Positions 43,681 to 52,121 of a DNA stretch of 64,000 bases are shown here, one piece after another (position 1 is the stretch's first letter; every line of letters begins with the position of its first letter). The notes under the pieces were generated by a model. The model made no database searches, was not told where the DNA came from, and saw only the letters and a list, made by a program, of their open reading frames with translations. Source of the DNA: Bacteriovorax sp. MedPE-SWde (lineage in GTDB: Bacteria; Bdellovibrionota; Bacteriovoracia; Bacteriovoracales; Bacteriovoracaceae); the NCBI GenBank assembly GCA_001874305.1, contig MPCU01000006.1, positions 186,001 to 250,000 on the forward strand, written 5' to 3'. Made by a program: the position numbers and the translations under genes.

Positions 43681-45174
43681 TTACTTTCTTTTTACTGCTT
43701 TTTTCTTTGTTTTCTTTTTGGCCTTTTTTGCTAATTTGTCGGCCTTCTTCTTACCAAGCTTATCTTGCTCTTTTTCGATCTTCTTTAGTAACTTTTGTTT
43801 TTCTTTATCTCTTTTAGTTATCCAGTCAGTTAGCTTTACATCAACATCTTCTAACTCTTCTATAAGCTTCTTAGCAACAAGACGTGGACTCTTAGCAATT
43901 TTTTCATACTCGGATAGCTTCTTCTTATCTTCTTTAACCATTAGTTGACGTTTAGCAACCTCTTCCTTAGTCATTCGATAAATCGGCATATCTGCTAAGT
44001 AATCTGCATAGACATACTTCTTCTTACTTAAGTACTCAACAAATGTCTTTCTGTTCTTTGACTTCGTTGCTACTTCGTATTCTTTATTTCTAATGAACTT
44101 GATAATTTCATTATTTTGCTGAATCTTATCCTTTAAATCAACACAACGTAGCTCGTATCTTCTACGTACTACCTTTAGTCTCTCGTCAGTAAAGATTTCA
44201 ATAATAGATTCGGCCTTCTTAAAGATCCTAACCCCTCTCTCGCTAATTAGAGTATAGTTTGGAACCTGTGAAGAAGTTGCGCCCATTTCTTTTTCAACTT
44301 CTTTTACTGTTGGTTTTTCACCTTTCTTGAAAATTAGCTCAATCTTTACATCATTATCAACAGAAGAGTCTGTAAAGTCCTTAAGGAATCCACTCTCCAT
44401 GTAGTTACCGAGATAGCGATACACTTTCTTTGCATCATATCCTCTTGGTAGCTCAGTTATAAAAATACTCTCACCAATTTTTTCAAATCGCATATTAAAG
44501 AGTAGTTTTCCTTTTGGATCGATATCAATATCAAGGTCATAACCATGAACATATGGTTTTACTTTTCTCGCCTTTCCGTTCTTTATGTGAAAAATCATAG
44601 ATTTGATAATATCTCTATGATGAAAACTTGGGATACTTGAAGAGAACCCCGTTCCAATACCTTCAGCACCATTAAGTAACATAATCGGAAGCTTTGGTAG
44701 TAGCCCAACTGGCTCCATTGTTCTCTCATCATAGTTAGGAACCATTTCAACTTGGTTCATATCATCAAAGAGAATTATATCTGCAACCTTACCAAGCTTA
44801 CACTCAATATACCTTGAGGCAGCGGCTTGCGTCTCCATCCTTTCACCAAAATAACCCTTCTTATCAATAAGTGGGTAATTATTAGAGAAAGTATAATCCT
44901 GTGCCATATTTACAATCGCAGACTCTACAGAAGCAGGCCCATGAGGATGTAAAGTAAGAACCAGCCCCGTCGCAGATGAAACCTTCATCAGACCTTTTGA
45001 TTGGTTCTTCCAAAGAGTATATAAAATCCTTCTTTGTCCTGGCTTTAGCCCATCCTGTAAATAAGGAATGGCACGATCCATAAGTGTATATATTTGATAT
45101 GTTCTATATTCTTCTCTTACAATCTCATCTAATGGGATGGATTCAAGTGAATGTAAAAAGATCTCTTGTGTCAT
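43681..45174 (-). CDS. Type IIA topoisomerase A subunit, short with basic tail
   Basis: The DNA-cleaving subunit passes one duplex through another. The 497-residue product has DGLKPGQRRILYT, a LHPHGPAS block, and the catalytic Tyr122 in AAASRYIECKL. Other segments, such as NGAEGIGTGFSSSIPSF, are closer to eukaryotic and phage topoisomerase II than to GyrA or ParC. It has no C-terminal beta-pinwheel, normally about 250-300 residues, and ends in a basic tail (about residues 455-497) rich in AKKAKKK units. It follows the B subunit by 16 bases. I would call it ParC-like, without being certain of orthology. Confidence 0.85.
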   Translation of the reverse strand: MTQEIFLHSLESIPLDEIVREEYRTYQIYTLMDRAIPYLQDGLKPGQRRILYTLWKNQSKGLMKVSSATGLVLTLHPHGPASVESAIVNMAQDYTFSNNYPLIDKKGYFGERMETQAAASRYIECKLGKVADIILFDDMNQVEMVPNYDERTMEPVGLLPKLPIMLLNGAEGIGTGFSSSIPSFHHRDIIKSMIFHIKNGKARKVKPYVHGYDLDIDIDPKGKLLFNMRFEKIGESIFITELPRGYDAKKVYRYLGNYMESGFLKDFTDSSVDNDVKIELIFKKGEKPTVKEVEKEMGATSSQVPNYTLISERGVRIFKKAESIIEIFTDERLKVVRRRYELRCVDLKDKIQQNNEIIKFIRNKEYEVATKSKNRKTFVEYLSKKKYVYADYLADMPIYRMTKEEVAKRQLMVKEDKKKLSEYEKIAKSPRLVAKKLIEELEDVDVKLTDWITKRDKEKQKLLKKIEKEQDKLGKKKADKLAKKAKKKTKKKAVKRK

Positions 45175-45190
45175 GATCTAGTCCTAATCC

Positions 45191-47413
45191 TTAGTCTATA
45201 TAATTAATCATATCTGCCAATTTTCCAGAAACTTTCTTCTTGGCCTTTTTCTTTGTTTTCTTAGCAACTTTCTTGCTAGTCTTCTTAACTGGTGCCGCTT
45301 TCTTAGAGACTTTCTTGCCCGCCTTCTTCTTAGCAGAAGAAGTAGCAACTTTTTTAGCAACCTTCTTCACGACTTTCTTTTTGGCAACTTTCTTCGCCTT
45401 CTTTACAGGGGCCTTGAAATTACCTTCATCCTTACCAAGAGTTACAGAAGTTTCTTCACCTTCATTAACATCCATAAGAAGTTCTTTTCTTAAGTTAGTA
45501 TCTTTACCAAAGCAAATATTTAACATTTCCTTAGCTCTACCAGCATCGGCAGCAGTGATTTCGGTATACTTTTCTTTTGAAAGAACAAATTTCCAGGCCT
45601 CAGGAGACATTTCCCCTAACCCTTTATTTCGATGAATTTCTCTAATTTTTTCAGCCGTAGTATCTCTAAAGCCTTCAAGTTCTTTATCAGATTCAAAATA
45701 GTGTGTTTTCTTATCTGTAATCACCTCAAAGAGTGGTGCTTTGGCAATTTGAATACAGCCCATTTCAAATAACTCTGGCCAAAACTGGTAGAAGAAATTT
45801 GTTAGTAGAGTATTAATATGTCCACCATCAACATCTGAATCGGCAAGGAATACGACTTTCGAATATCTCATTTTTGCTAACTCAGCTTCTTGCCCAAGAG
45901 CAAGACCAACTGACGCCATAATATCGGAGAATTCTTGATTATTTAAAATATCCTTAATACCGGCCTGGGCAACATTCATAGGCTTACCACGAAGAGCGAT
46001 ACCACCTTGATGCAGCTTATTCCTAGCAGATCTAAGTCCACCAATTGCAGAATCCCCCTCGCAAATGAATAGCGAGCAAAGTTCTCTCTTCTTTCTTTCG
46101 TTAGCATCAAGGAGCTTTTCAACTCTTTGTCTTTTTTGCTTACGGGCAGTCTTAGCTGCATCTTTGAGATCTTGATACTTATGTCTTGATTTAGCTCTTT
46201 CTAAAATAACTTCTAAGTAATCCTTATTCTTTCTAAGGAACTTATCAACATTCTTAGACATGAACTCATCAAGTCCTTTTTCTAAGAATAGGTCTCTAAC
46301 GAGTTTTCTCTTTGTTTGGGATTCAAAACGAGGATTTGGCATCGTAATACCAAGTACAAAAGTTAGACCCATTAAAATATCATTATCAACGACTTTTACT
46401 TTTTCTTTTTTAGCAGCTCTTTCTAACTTGTCTTTAATTGAGTTAATAAAGGCCCTTCTAATCTTATCGTGGTGGAACCCACCATCATAAGTAGGAGTAG
46501 AGTTTACAAAAGAGATATACTTCTCTCTTTCTTCACTAGCTTTATGAATTGAGAAAGAAAGAGACATGTCTATCATACCCTTAACTTTCTTTTTCTTCGT
46601 ATTTATAGTCTCGTATACATAACTATAATCACCAAAGTGTTGAGCATGTAATTCATCAATTCGATGTGCTAGCTCAAACAGTCCCTTTTGGTAGTGATAC
46701 TTATCTCCGTTGAAATAGAAAGCAAGACCAGGATTATTATACGCAAGATCAATGATTCTCTTTCTAAGAAGATCCTCATCAATAATAGGATTTTTATAAA
46801 CCTCTTTTGACAAAGTAACCGATACAGTTACGCCAGAGTGACCACTAAAGGCCTTAGGCTTAGTCTTCTTAACTTTTAAAGCACCATCTATAAATGTATA
46901 TGTTTGTTCTTTCTTAGAGTTATAGTGTCTAACACTAACTTTAAACTCATCAGCAGTTAGACAAGTTGCTGCAGCACCTAGACCATTCTGCCCGAGTGTT
47001 CTGTGCAGGAAGCCCTTCTTATCTGTTTCTTCATCCTTGAACTTAGAACCTGTCCTAAACTCAGAGTAAACCTGTGGAATTTTCGCAAGAGGAAAACCAA
47101 TACCGTTATCTGAAACAGTTACTGTTTTTCCGTCTTCAGTTAGTGTCGTGTGAATCTCTGTAACGTGACCACGATAGAACTCATCAATACAGTTATCGAG
47201 AATCTCCTCAACCGCCTTACTCTTGGCCTGATGGAAATTAACAGTTTTAAACTTTACGCTATGTTCTTCATAAATATATGTATCGAGTTCTTCGATATCA
47301 TTACTTCCAAATACTAACGTAATACGATTACGACAATGCCAACGTTGATCTTTACTCTCGATGACGGCGTCCTTCGCCTTACCTTTTCTTTTGACTGACT
47401 CAATGCGTCCCAT
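45191..47413 (-). CDS. Type IIA topoisomerase B subunit with lysine-rich tail
   Basis: The ATPase subunit, 740 residues. It has GHKL motifs (EEILDNCIDEF near 70, DNGIGF near 102, GQNGLGAAAT 141-150), the QTK loop (366-368), and a TOPRIM domain with EGDSAIGG (452-459) and DSDVDGGH (525-532). Canonical GyrB/ParE have EGDSAGGS and DADVDGSH. The GQNGLGA block resembles the GRNGYGA of eukaryotic topoisomerase II. Residues 668-728 form a histone-H1-like tail of KKVAKK-type repeats. The function in decatenation or relaxation is inferred. Confidence 0.88.
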   Translation of the reverse strand: MGRIESVKRKGKAKDAVIESKDQRWHCRNRITLVFGSNDIEELDTYIYEEHSVKFKTVNFHQAKSKAVEEILDNCIDEFYRGHVTEIHTTLTEDGKTVTVSDNGIGFPLAKIPQVYSEFRTGSKFKDEETDKKGFLHRTLGQNGLGAAATCLTADEFKVSVRHYNSKKEQTYTFIDGALKVKKTKPKAFSGHSGVTVSVTLSKEVYKNPIIDEDLLRKRIIDLAYNNPGLAFYFNGDKYHYQKGLFELAHRIDELHAQHFGDYSYVYETINTKKKKVKGMIDMSLSFSIHKASEEREKYISFVNSTPTYDGGFHHDKIRRAFINSIKDKLERAAKKEKVKVVDNDILMGLTFVLGITMPNPRFESQTKRKLVRDLFLEKGLDEFMSKNVDKFLRKNKDYLEVILERAKSRHKYQDLKDAAKTARKQKRQRVEKLLDANERKKRELCSLFICEGDSAIGGLRSARNKLHQGGIALRGKPMNVAQAGIKDILNNQEFSDIMASVGLALGQEAELAKMRYSKVVFLADSDVDGGHINTLLTNFFYQFWPELFEMGCIQIAKAPLFEVITDKKTHYFESDKELEGFRDTTAEKIREIHRNKGLGEMSPEAWKFVLSKEKYTEITAADAGRAKEMLNICFGKDTNLRKELLMDVNEGEETSVTLGKDEGNFKAPVKKAKKVAKKKVVKKVAKKVATSSAKKKAGKKVSKKAAPVKKTSKKVAKKTKKKAKKKVSGKLADMINYID

Positions 47414-47499
47414 GCTTTGATTTCCTTGTCTTTTTAGTCGTGATACACTTGTGTTTACTAATAAGCATAAGGGAAGTTTTATGCTACTGGAAAGAAACT

Positions 47500-48087
47500 A
47501 TGCGTTATCTTGCTAAAATCATACAAGTTTTTTTACCTCTTCTAATCATTGAAGCCTCGATGGCGAACGCTTATGAAGGAATTGAAAAAAAAATTGTAAA
47601 AATTATTAAAAAGGGAGAAATATATCGCTCCGCACATGTCGACAGTGACGATAAACTACAAAGCCTGGACTATAAAATCTTTGGTCTACATCCTAATAAG
47701 TGTAAATATGCACTAAAGAAACTATCTAAGTACGAAAGATTCCACGAATATCTCGATATAGTTAAGCTTTCTGGCTACGACAAAAAAAAGAAGCTTATCT
47801 ATCTATACCTTGATTCAACGATACTTCCCTTTCCAATGGTTCTTAATTTCAAGATCGAGAGAATCGAAGGACCAGGTCTCTATAAATTCTCCTTTGATAA
47901 AGGATTTCTCAAAGGGCTAAAAGGTAATATTATCGTCAAAGAAGATGGTGATAAATGCTTATTTCATGCAAACTCATACTGGAAGGGCCAAAAATCAAGT
48001 ATTCCAGACACAATCTTTGAAATATTCAGTGAAACTGTTGGCGAGCTAGCGATGAAGAACCTCTTTCGAGTTTCTAAACAAATCTGA
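47500..48087 (+). CDS. Exported protein, possibly START/SRPBCC-like
   Basis: A longer in-frame start lies at 47440, but the ATG at 47500 follows GGAAAG and begins a proper signal peptide (cleavage near SMANA), so it is preferred and gives 195 residues. The mature part is beta-rich with a final helix, which resembles the polyketide cyclase/START-like fold, but the match is loose. It is divergent from the topoisomerase operon and probably monocistronic. Confidence 0.65.
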   Translation: MRYLAKIIQVFLPLLIIEASMANAYEGIEKKIVKIIKKGEIYRSAHVDSDDKLQSLDYKIFGLHPNKCKYALKKLSKYERFHEYLDIVKLSGYDKKKKLIYLYLDSTILPFPMVLNFKIERIEGPGLYKFSFDKGFLKGLKGNIIVKEDGDKCLFHANSYWKGQKSSIPDTIFEIFSETVGELAMKNLFRVSKQI

Positions 48088-48103
48088 GTAAATCACTAAA
48101 CTA

Positions 48104-48131
48104 TTGCGATGCACATGACATATCACATAAT
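48104..48131 (+). promoter_or_regulatory. Promoter of the GNAT gene
   Basis: TTGCGA (48104-48109), 16 bases and CATAAT (48126-48131) precede the TTG start by 35 bases, leaving a normal leader with GGGGAG. Confidence 0.4.
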
Positions 48132-48166
48132 CTCTGCTAACTAATATAGGTTCGGGGAGACACATT

Positions 48167-48604
48167 TTGGAAGTTAAAAGAATTAGTGCTAATGACACAT
48201 ATCAAATAAGACAGATGATGCTACGCCAAGGCAAGCCTATCACTAGCTGTCACTTTGACTCTGACGAAGATGAGCAAACTTTTCACCTTGGTGCTTTTAC
48301 AGATGGAAAACTTGTTTCTGTCGCTTCTTTCTTCTTTAAAAATAACAATTCATTTGAAATAGAGAACCAATATCAATTAAGAGGCATGGCAACTTTGGAG
48401 AATTTTCAAAGAAAAGGCCTAAGCCGTGAGCTTCTCAATGTAGCATTTCCTGTAATTAAGCAAAATTTTTGCGACCTTCTTTGGTGTAATGCAAGGATTG
48501 AAGCACGTCCCTTCTATGAGACAGTAGGCTTTAAGGCCGTTGGTGAAGTGTTTGAAATTGAAGGTGTTGGGCCTCATATCCTCATGCAAAAAGAAATAAG
48601 CTAA
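48167..48604 (+). CDS. GNAT-family acetyltransferase
   Basis: The 145-residue product has the GNAT acetyl-CoA-binding pattern: RGMATLENFQRKGLSRELL (about residues 67-85) contains the Q/RxxGxG/A-like loop, and the C-terminal strand has FYETVGFKAVGE. The substrate may be a small molecule or protein amine; nothing shows which. It starts with TTG after a clear GGGGAG at 48154-48159. Its stop is nested with that of the convergent gene (CTAA). Confidence 0.85.
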   Translation: MEVKRISANDTYQIRQMMLRQGKPITSCHFDSDEDEQTFHLGAFTDGKLVSVASFFFKNNNSFEIENQYQLRGMATLENFQRKGLSRELLNVAFPVIKQNFCDLLWCNARIEARPFYETVGFKAVGEVFEIEGVGPHILMQKEIS

Positions 48605-48960
48605 TTCTTACAAAAGTTTTCCATACTTGTCTTTTGACTGACCTTATACTGAGCAGTAAAACAGCTGGCCTGATCCTTAAAGGTTCTTATAGGACGACAT
48701 GACTGTCCTTCCTGCTTAAATTCTTTAGAGTTTCTTCTCTTATTTGCACAGAGTTTGAAACTTTCCTTGTTTACACAAGCAAAATGCTTTAAATCACAGT
48801 TGTAGATAAGGAACTCTCCACGTCTAAACTCATTAGTAATATAAACTTCTTCCATAAACTTCTTATAAATAGCGACATCAAAAATCGCCTCTTTTGCTGC
48901 ATTAACAGACAAAGAGAGAAAGATTGAGAGATAAATAAGTTTCTTTACATATAAGGCCAT
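48601..48960 (-). CDS. Small secreted cysteine-rich protein
   Basis: From the ATG at 48960 the product has 119 residues with a signal peptide (cleavage near VNA). An in-frame ATG at 48975 is also possible, but it would lengthen the signal by five residues and has no better binding site. The mature part of about 100 residues has six cysteines, which suggests three disulfides. I recognise no family. Confidence 0.6.
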   Translation of the reverse strand: MALYVKKLIYLSIFLSLSVNAAKEAIFDVAIYKKFMEEVYITNEFRRGEFLIYNCDLKHFACVNKESFKLCANKRRNSKEFKQEGQSCRPIRTFKDQASCFTAQYKVSQKTSMENFCKN

Positions 48961-49045
48961 GATTTTACTCAACATATTGCATTAATTAGTCTATTATGAC
49001 ACGAAAGCTAGATATGGGATAAGACCTGTAAAAAAGAGGAAAAAA

Positions 49046-50800
49046 ATGACATTAGAACACAACCTAATTTTAAAGCATATAACTGACCTACTTGAGACTG
49101 CAATTACATCAGCATTTCCTGATACAACTCTAGACAGGACGGCCATTTACGCAGGAATTAGTGAAACTCCTAATATCAAAATGGGACACTTTGCATTTCC
49201 ATGTTTTCCACTAGCGAAAGCTCTTAAGAAAGCACCTGTTCAAATAGCCACAATAATTAAAGAAAATATGCCAGAGAGTGATTCCATTACAGAGGTTTTA
49301 CTCCAAGGGCCATATGTTAACTTCAAACTATCACCTAAGGGCTTCGGAAAAAACCTCATCTCTGATGTGCTTTCTGGAAAGTTCTTTGATAGAGAGCTAA
49401 CTTCTCACAAACCAAAAACAATGATTGAGTACTCACAGCCAAATACACACAAAGAGATGCATGTAGGACATATGAGAAACCTTTGTCTTGGTAATGCTCT
49501 TGTAAATATTAAAAAGTATTGTAAGCAAGATGTTGTTCCTGTTACGTACCCAGGGGATAGTGGAACTCACGTTGCTAAGTGTCTTTGGTATTTAAAATTT
49601 CATAACAAAGACAAAATGCCTACAGAGGCCAAGGGTGAATGGCTTGGAAGAATCTATTCTACAGCAAACTTAAAGCTTGAAGATGAGTTAGGTACAGACA
49701 ATGAAGATACAAATAGAGCCCAGTTAACAGAGATACTACGTCAGCTTCATTCAGAAGAGGGTGAATTCTTTGAGCTGTGGAAGGAAACAAGACAATGGTC
49801 TCTAGATCTTATGCAAAAGACTTATGACTGGGCCGATGTAAAGTTTGATAGATGGTTCTTTGAATCAGAAATGGATCAACCCTCAATTGATATTTGTAAT
49901 AAGTATTATGAAAAGGGCCTATTTGTAAAAGATGACGGCGCTATAGGAATGGACCTTAAAGAAGACAAACTAGGATTTTGTATTCTCATTAAATCTGATG
50001 GAACTGGTCTTTATGCAACTAAAGACGTTGCCCTAGCTATTCAAAAGTTCGAAGAATTTGGTGTAGAAAATAATATCTACATTGTAGATTCAAGACAAGC
50101 ATTTCACTTCAAGCAAGTTTTTAAAGTTCTCGATAAAATTGGATTTGAACAAGCTAAAGACTGCTTCCACCTTCCATATGAAATGGTTGAGCTTCCAGGT
50201 GGAGCAATGAGTTCAAGAAAAGGAAATGTTGTCGCACTCTCTGAGCTAGTTAATAGTATGGAATCAACAATCGTTGAAAACTATCTAGAGAAGTATCGTG
50301 GAGATTGGTCAGATGATGAAATAAAATCAACTGCCCACATGATTGCAAATGGTGCGATTAAGTACGGAATGGTGAGAATGGACAATAACAGAAAGATTGT
50401 TTTTGATATGAAAGAGTGGCTAAAACTCGATGGAGAAACTGGTCCTTACCTTCAATATGTTTATGCTCGTATAAACTCACTCTTAAATAAGCAAGGATAT
50501 AATGCTGATTCAACAGTAGACTATACAAATCTCTCATCAGATACAGAGCTAGCACTAATGCTAAAAATGAGCTTCTTTAACGATATCGCATTAAAGGCCC
50601 ATGAGCAGAATAAAACAAATATTATAACTTCGTACCTATTTGAGCTTGGAAAGTTATTTAACTCATTCTACGCAGAATGCCCGATTGGTAAGGCAGAAAA
50701 TGATGTAAAAGAGGCCAGACTAGCTCTTGCAAAGTCTTGCTCACAGATAATATCTAAAGGTCTTGAGCTAATTGGAGTTCAAGTTCCATCAAGAATGTAA
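49046..50800 (+). CDS. argS: Arginyl-tRNA synthetase
   Basis: ArgS charges tRNA-Arg. The 584-residue class I enzyme shows an N-terminal additional domain (about residues 1-110), the HIGH motif as HVGHMRN near residue 138, the SQPNTHKEMH segment before it, and a KMSKS-equivalent MSSRKGN near residue 391. The C-terminal anticodon-binding domain has the usual LKLDGETGPYLQYVYAR start. AAGAGGA precedes the ATG. A strong terminator follows. Confidence 0.96.
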   Translation: MTLEHNLILKHITDLLETAITSAFPDTTLDRTAIYAGISETPNIKMGHFAFPCFPLAKALKKAPVQIATIIKENMPESDSITEVLLQGPYVNFKLSPKGFGKNLISDVLSGKFFDRELTSHKPKTMIEYSQPNTHKEMHVGHMRNLCLGNALVNIKKYCKQDVVPVTYPGDSGTHVAKCLWYLKFHNKDKMPTEAKGEWLGRIYSTANLKLEDELGTDNEDTNRAQLTEILRQLHSEEGEFFELWKETRQWSLDLMQKTYDWADVKFDRWFFESEMDQPSIDICNKYYEKGLFVKDDGAIGMDLKEDKLGFCILIKSDGTGLYATKDVALAIQKFEEFGVENNIYIVDSRQAFHFKQVFKVLDKIGFEQAKDCFHLPYEMVELPGGAMSSRKGNVVALSELVNSMESTIVENYLEKYRGDWSDDEIKSTAHMIANGAIKYGMVRMDNNRKIVFDMKEWLKLDGETGPYLQYVYARINSLLNKQGYNADSTVDYTNLSSDTELALMLKMSFFNDIALKAHEQNKTNIITSYLFELGKLFNSFYAECPIGKAENDVKEARLALAKSCSQIISKGLELIGVQVPSRM

Positions 50801-50807
50801 TAATTTC

Positions 50808-50848
50808 ACATGAACACTGCCTTAAACAGTGTTCATGTATATTTTTTT
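50808..50848 (+). terminator. Strong terminator after argS
   Basis: ACATGAACACTG (50808-50819) pairs perfectly over 12 bases with CAGTGTTCATGT (50827-50838), followed by an AT step and seven T residues. Confidence 0.92.
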
Positions 50849-50895
50849 CACACCACCTTACCAAAGAATATACTCGGCATTAATATCCCCGAGCT

Positions 50896-51264
50896 ATGAA
50901 AAAGACATTAATATCACTACTTTTAACATTCATTTTTACTAATCAAATCGCTAATGGTTTTACTAAGAACCCACAGGCAGAAATGGTAGAGTTATATACA
51001 CGTGACGCCCTTATTCAAGTGCTGCCAATGTGGCTTAGCGAAAATGGAATAGAGCTTGAAAAATCAAGTGTTGAAGGTGTTTACGAAAGAATTTTAGATT
51101 TTGAATTTGAGTTTATTGATACAAATCTACCAAGATTTCACAGTGTAAAATATGTCGATGGAAAAATAACTATTACAACAAGCTTAAACTACGCTCCATC
51201 TTATATTAATGAGTATTTTATTATTAGACTCTTAGATAGAGTATCAGACGATATCATCCTTTAG
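50896..51264 (+). CDS. Small exported protein of unknown function
   Basis: The 122-residue product has a signal peptide (cleavage near ANG). The mature part is acidic, cysteine-free and mixed alpha/beta, and I recognise no family. There is no Shine-Dalgarno sequence; TATACT with a possible TTCACA -35 16 bases upstream gives a short leader. The 3' end overlaps the convergent DUF3820 gene by 21 bases. Confidence 0.6.
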   Translation: MKKTLISLLLTFIFTNQIANGFTKNPQAEMVELYTRDALIQVLPMWLSENGIELEKSSVEGVYERILDFEFEFIDTNLPRFHSVKYVDGKITITTSLNYAPSYINEYFIIRLLDRVSDDIIL

Positions 51265-51477
51265 AGGATGAACAAGAGACTCAAGACCATTTAATTGAAT
51301 CTCATAAAGTAGGCCTAAGAGCTTTCCCATTTCACCAGGAGGAAAACCCTTATTATAAAACCAAATCACATAATCATCCGGTAAATCAATAAGCACTCGC
51401 CCCTGATACTTCCCAAATGGCATTCTCTGTCTCGCAAGCTTTACAAGCCATTCTTTATTTAACTCAGGAATATCCAT
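51244..51477 (-). CDS. DUF3820 family protein
   Basis: The 77-residue protein shows the DUF3820 core: MPFGKYQGRVLIDLPDDYVIW followed by a short helix. Members are small proteins found across proteobacteria, described as putative quorum-sensing-regulated factors, without a known reaction. Its start overlaps the stop of the DUF938 methyltransferase by one base, so the two are cotranscribed. Confidence 0.85.
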   Translation of the reverse strand: MDIPELNKEWLVKLARQRMPFGKYQGRVLIDLPDDYVIWFYNKGFPPGEMGKLLGLLYEIQLNGLESLVHPLKDDIV

Positions 51478-52094
51478 TACGACTTCTCAAAAACTAATAT
51501 ACGATTATTAGCTGGCATTTCATGATCATCTTTTAATAGAAAACCATTCTTAACCATGGCATTTGTGACATCAACGAATGCTCGAATTCCCATAGAGCTA
51601 TTTCTTGATTTCAAAGACTGATCAAAGGCCCTATTACTTTCACTTGTAAAGTCACCATGGTAATTAAAAGGACCATAGAAAACAACAGTAGCATTACTTT
51701 CTAAAGACTTGCCCAGGTTTCTCATCAGTGTCTTACATATTTTCCAGCCCATTATATGTAGAATATTGGCCGCATAAACAATATCAAATGGTCCTTCAGC
51801 AATAGCGTCTTTACCGACTTCATAGCTTATAGGCATATTAATATTCTGGTTGTCACAATCCTTAATCCAAGACTTAATTCCACTATGATTAGATTTAACA
51901 TCTGAAGGTGTCCAAACAACTTCAGCTAGTTCATCAGCAAAGAATCTTGCATGTTGACCTGTGCCACTTCCAACTTCAAGGACTTGTACTTCCCTATCAC
52001 CAATTCGAGTCTTGGTTTCGGATACAATAGTATTAAGGATTCTAAGAATCGGTGCTTTATTTCTTTCACATGAGGGTGCATTCGGCTTTTCCAT
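51477..52094 (-). CDS. DUF938 family SAM-dependent methyltransferase
   Basis: The 205-residue protein has the family N-terminus (NAPSCERNKAPIL), motif I VLEVGSGTGQHARFFA, WTPSD, the ANILHIMGW segment and the FYGPFNYHGDFTS block typical of DUF938. The substrate is unknown. The ATG follows a perfect TATAAT by six bases with no Shine-Dalgarno sequence. Confidence 0.9.
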   Translation of the reverse strand: MEKPNAPSCERNKAPILRILNTIVSETKTRIGDREVQVLEVGSGTGQHARFFADELAEVVWTPSDVKSNHSGIKSWIKDCDNQNINMPISYEVGKDAIAEGPFDIVYAANILHIMGWKICKTLMRNLGKSLESNATVVFYGPFNYHGDFTSESNRAFDQSLKSRNSSMGIRAFVDVTNAMVKNGFLLKDDHEMPANNRILVFEKS

Positions 52095-52100
52095 AGAGGT

Positions 52101-52115
52101 ATTATAATATATATT
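52101..52115. promoter_or_regulatory. Back-to-back -10 boxes in a 27-bp divergent spacer
   Basis: Minus-strand TATAAT (opposite 52101-52106) lies six bases before the DUF938 ATG at 52094. Plus-strand TATATT (52110-52115) lies six bases before the GTG at 52122. Each -35 region would fall inside the coding sequence of the opposite gene. Confidence 0.6.
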
Positions 52116-52121
52116 GAAACG

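Noticed and set aside
45240-45635. Hydrophobic Phe/Leu-rich open frame opposite the lysine-rich topoisomerase tail
   Set aside because: It is the complement of AAG/AAA lysine codons and would look like a membrane protein by chance.
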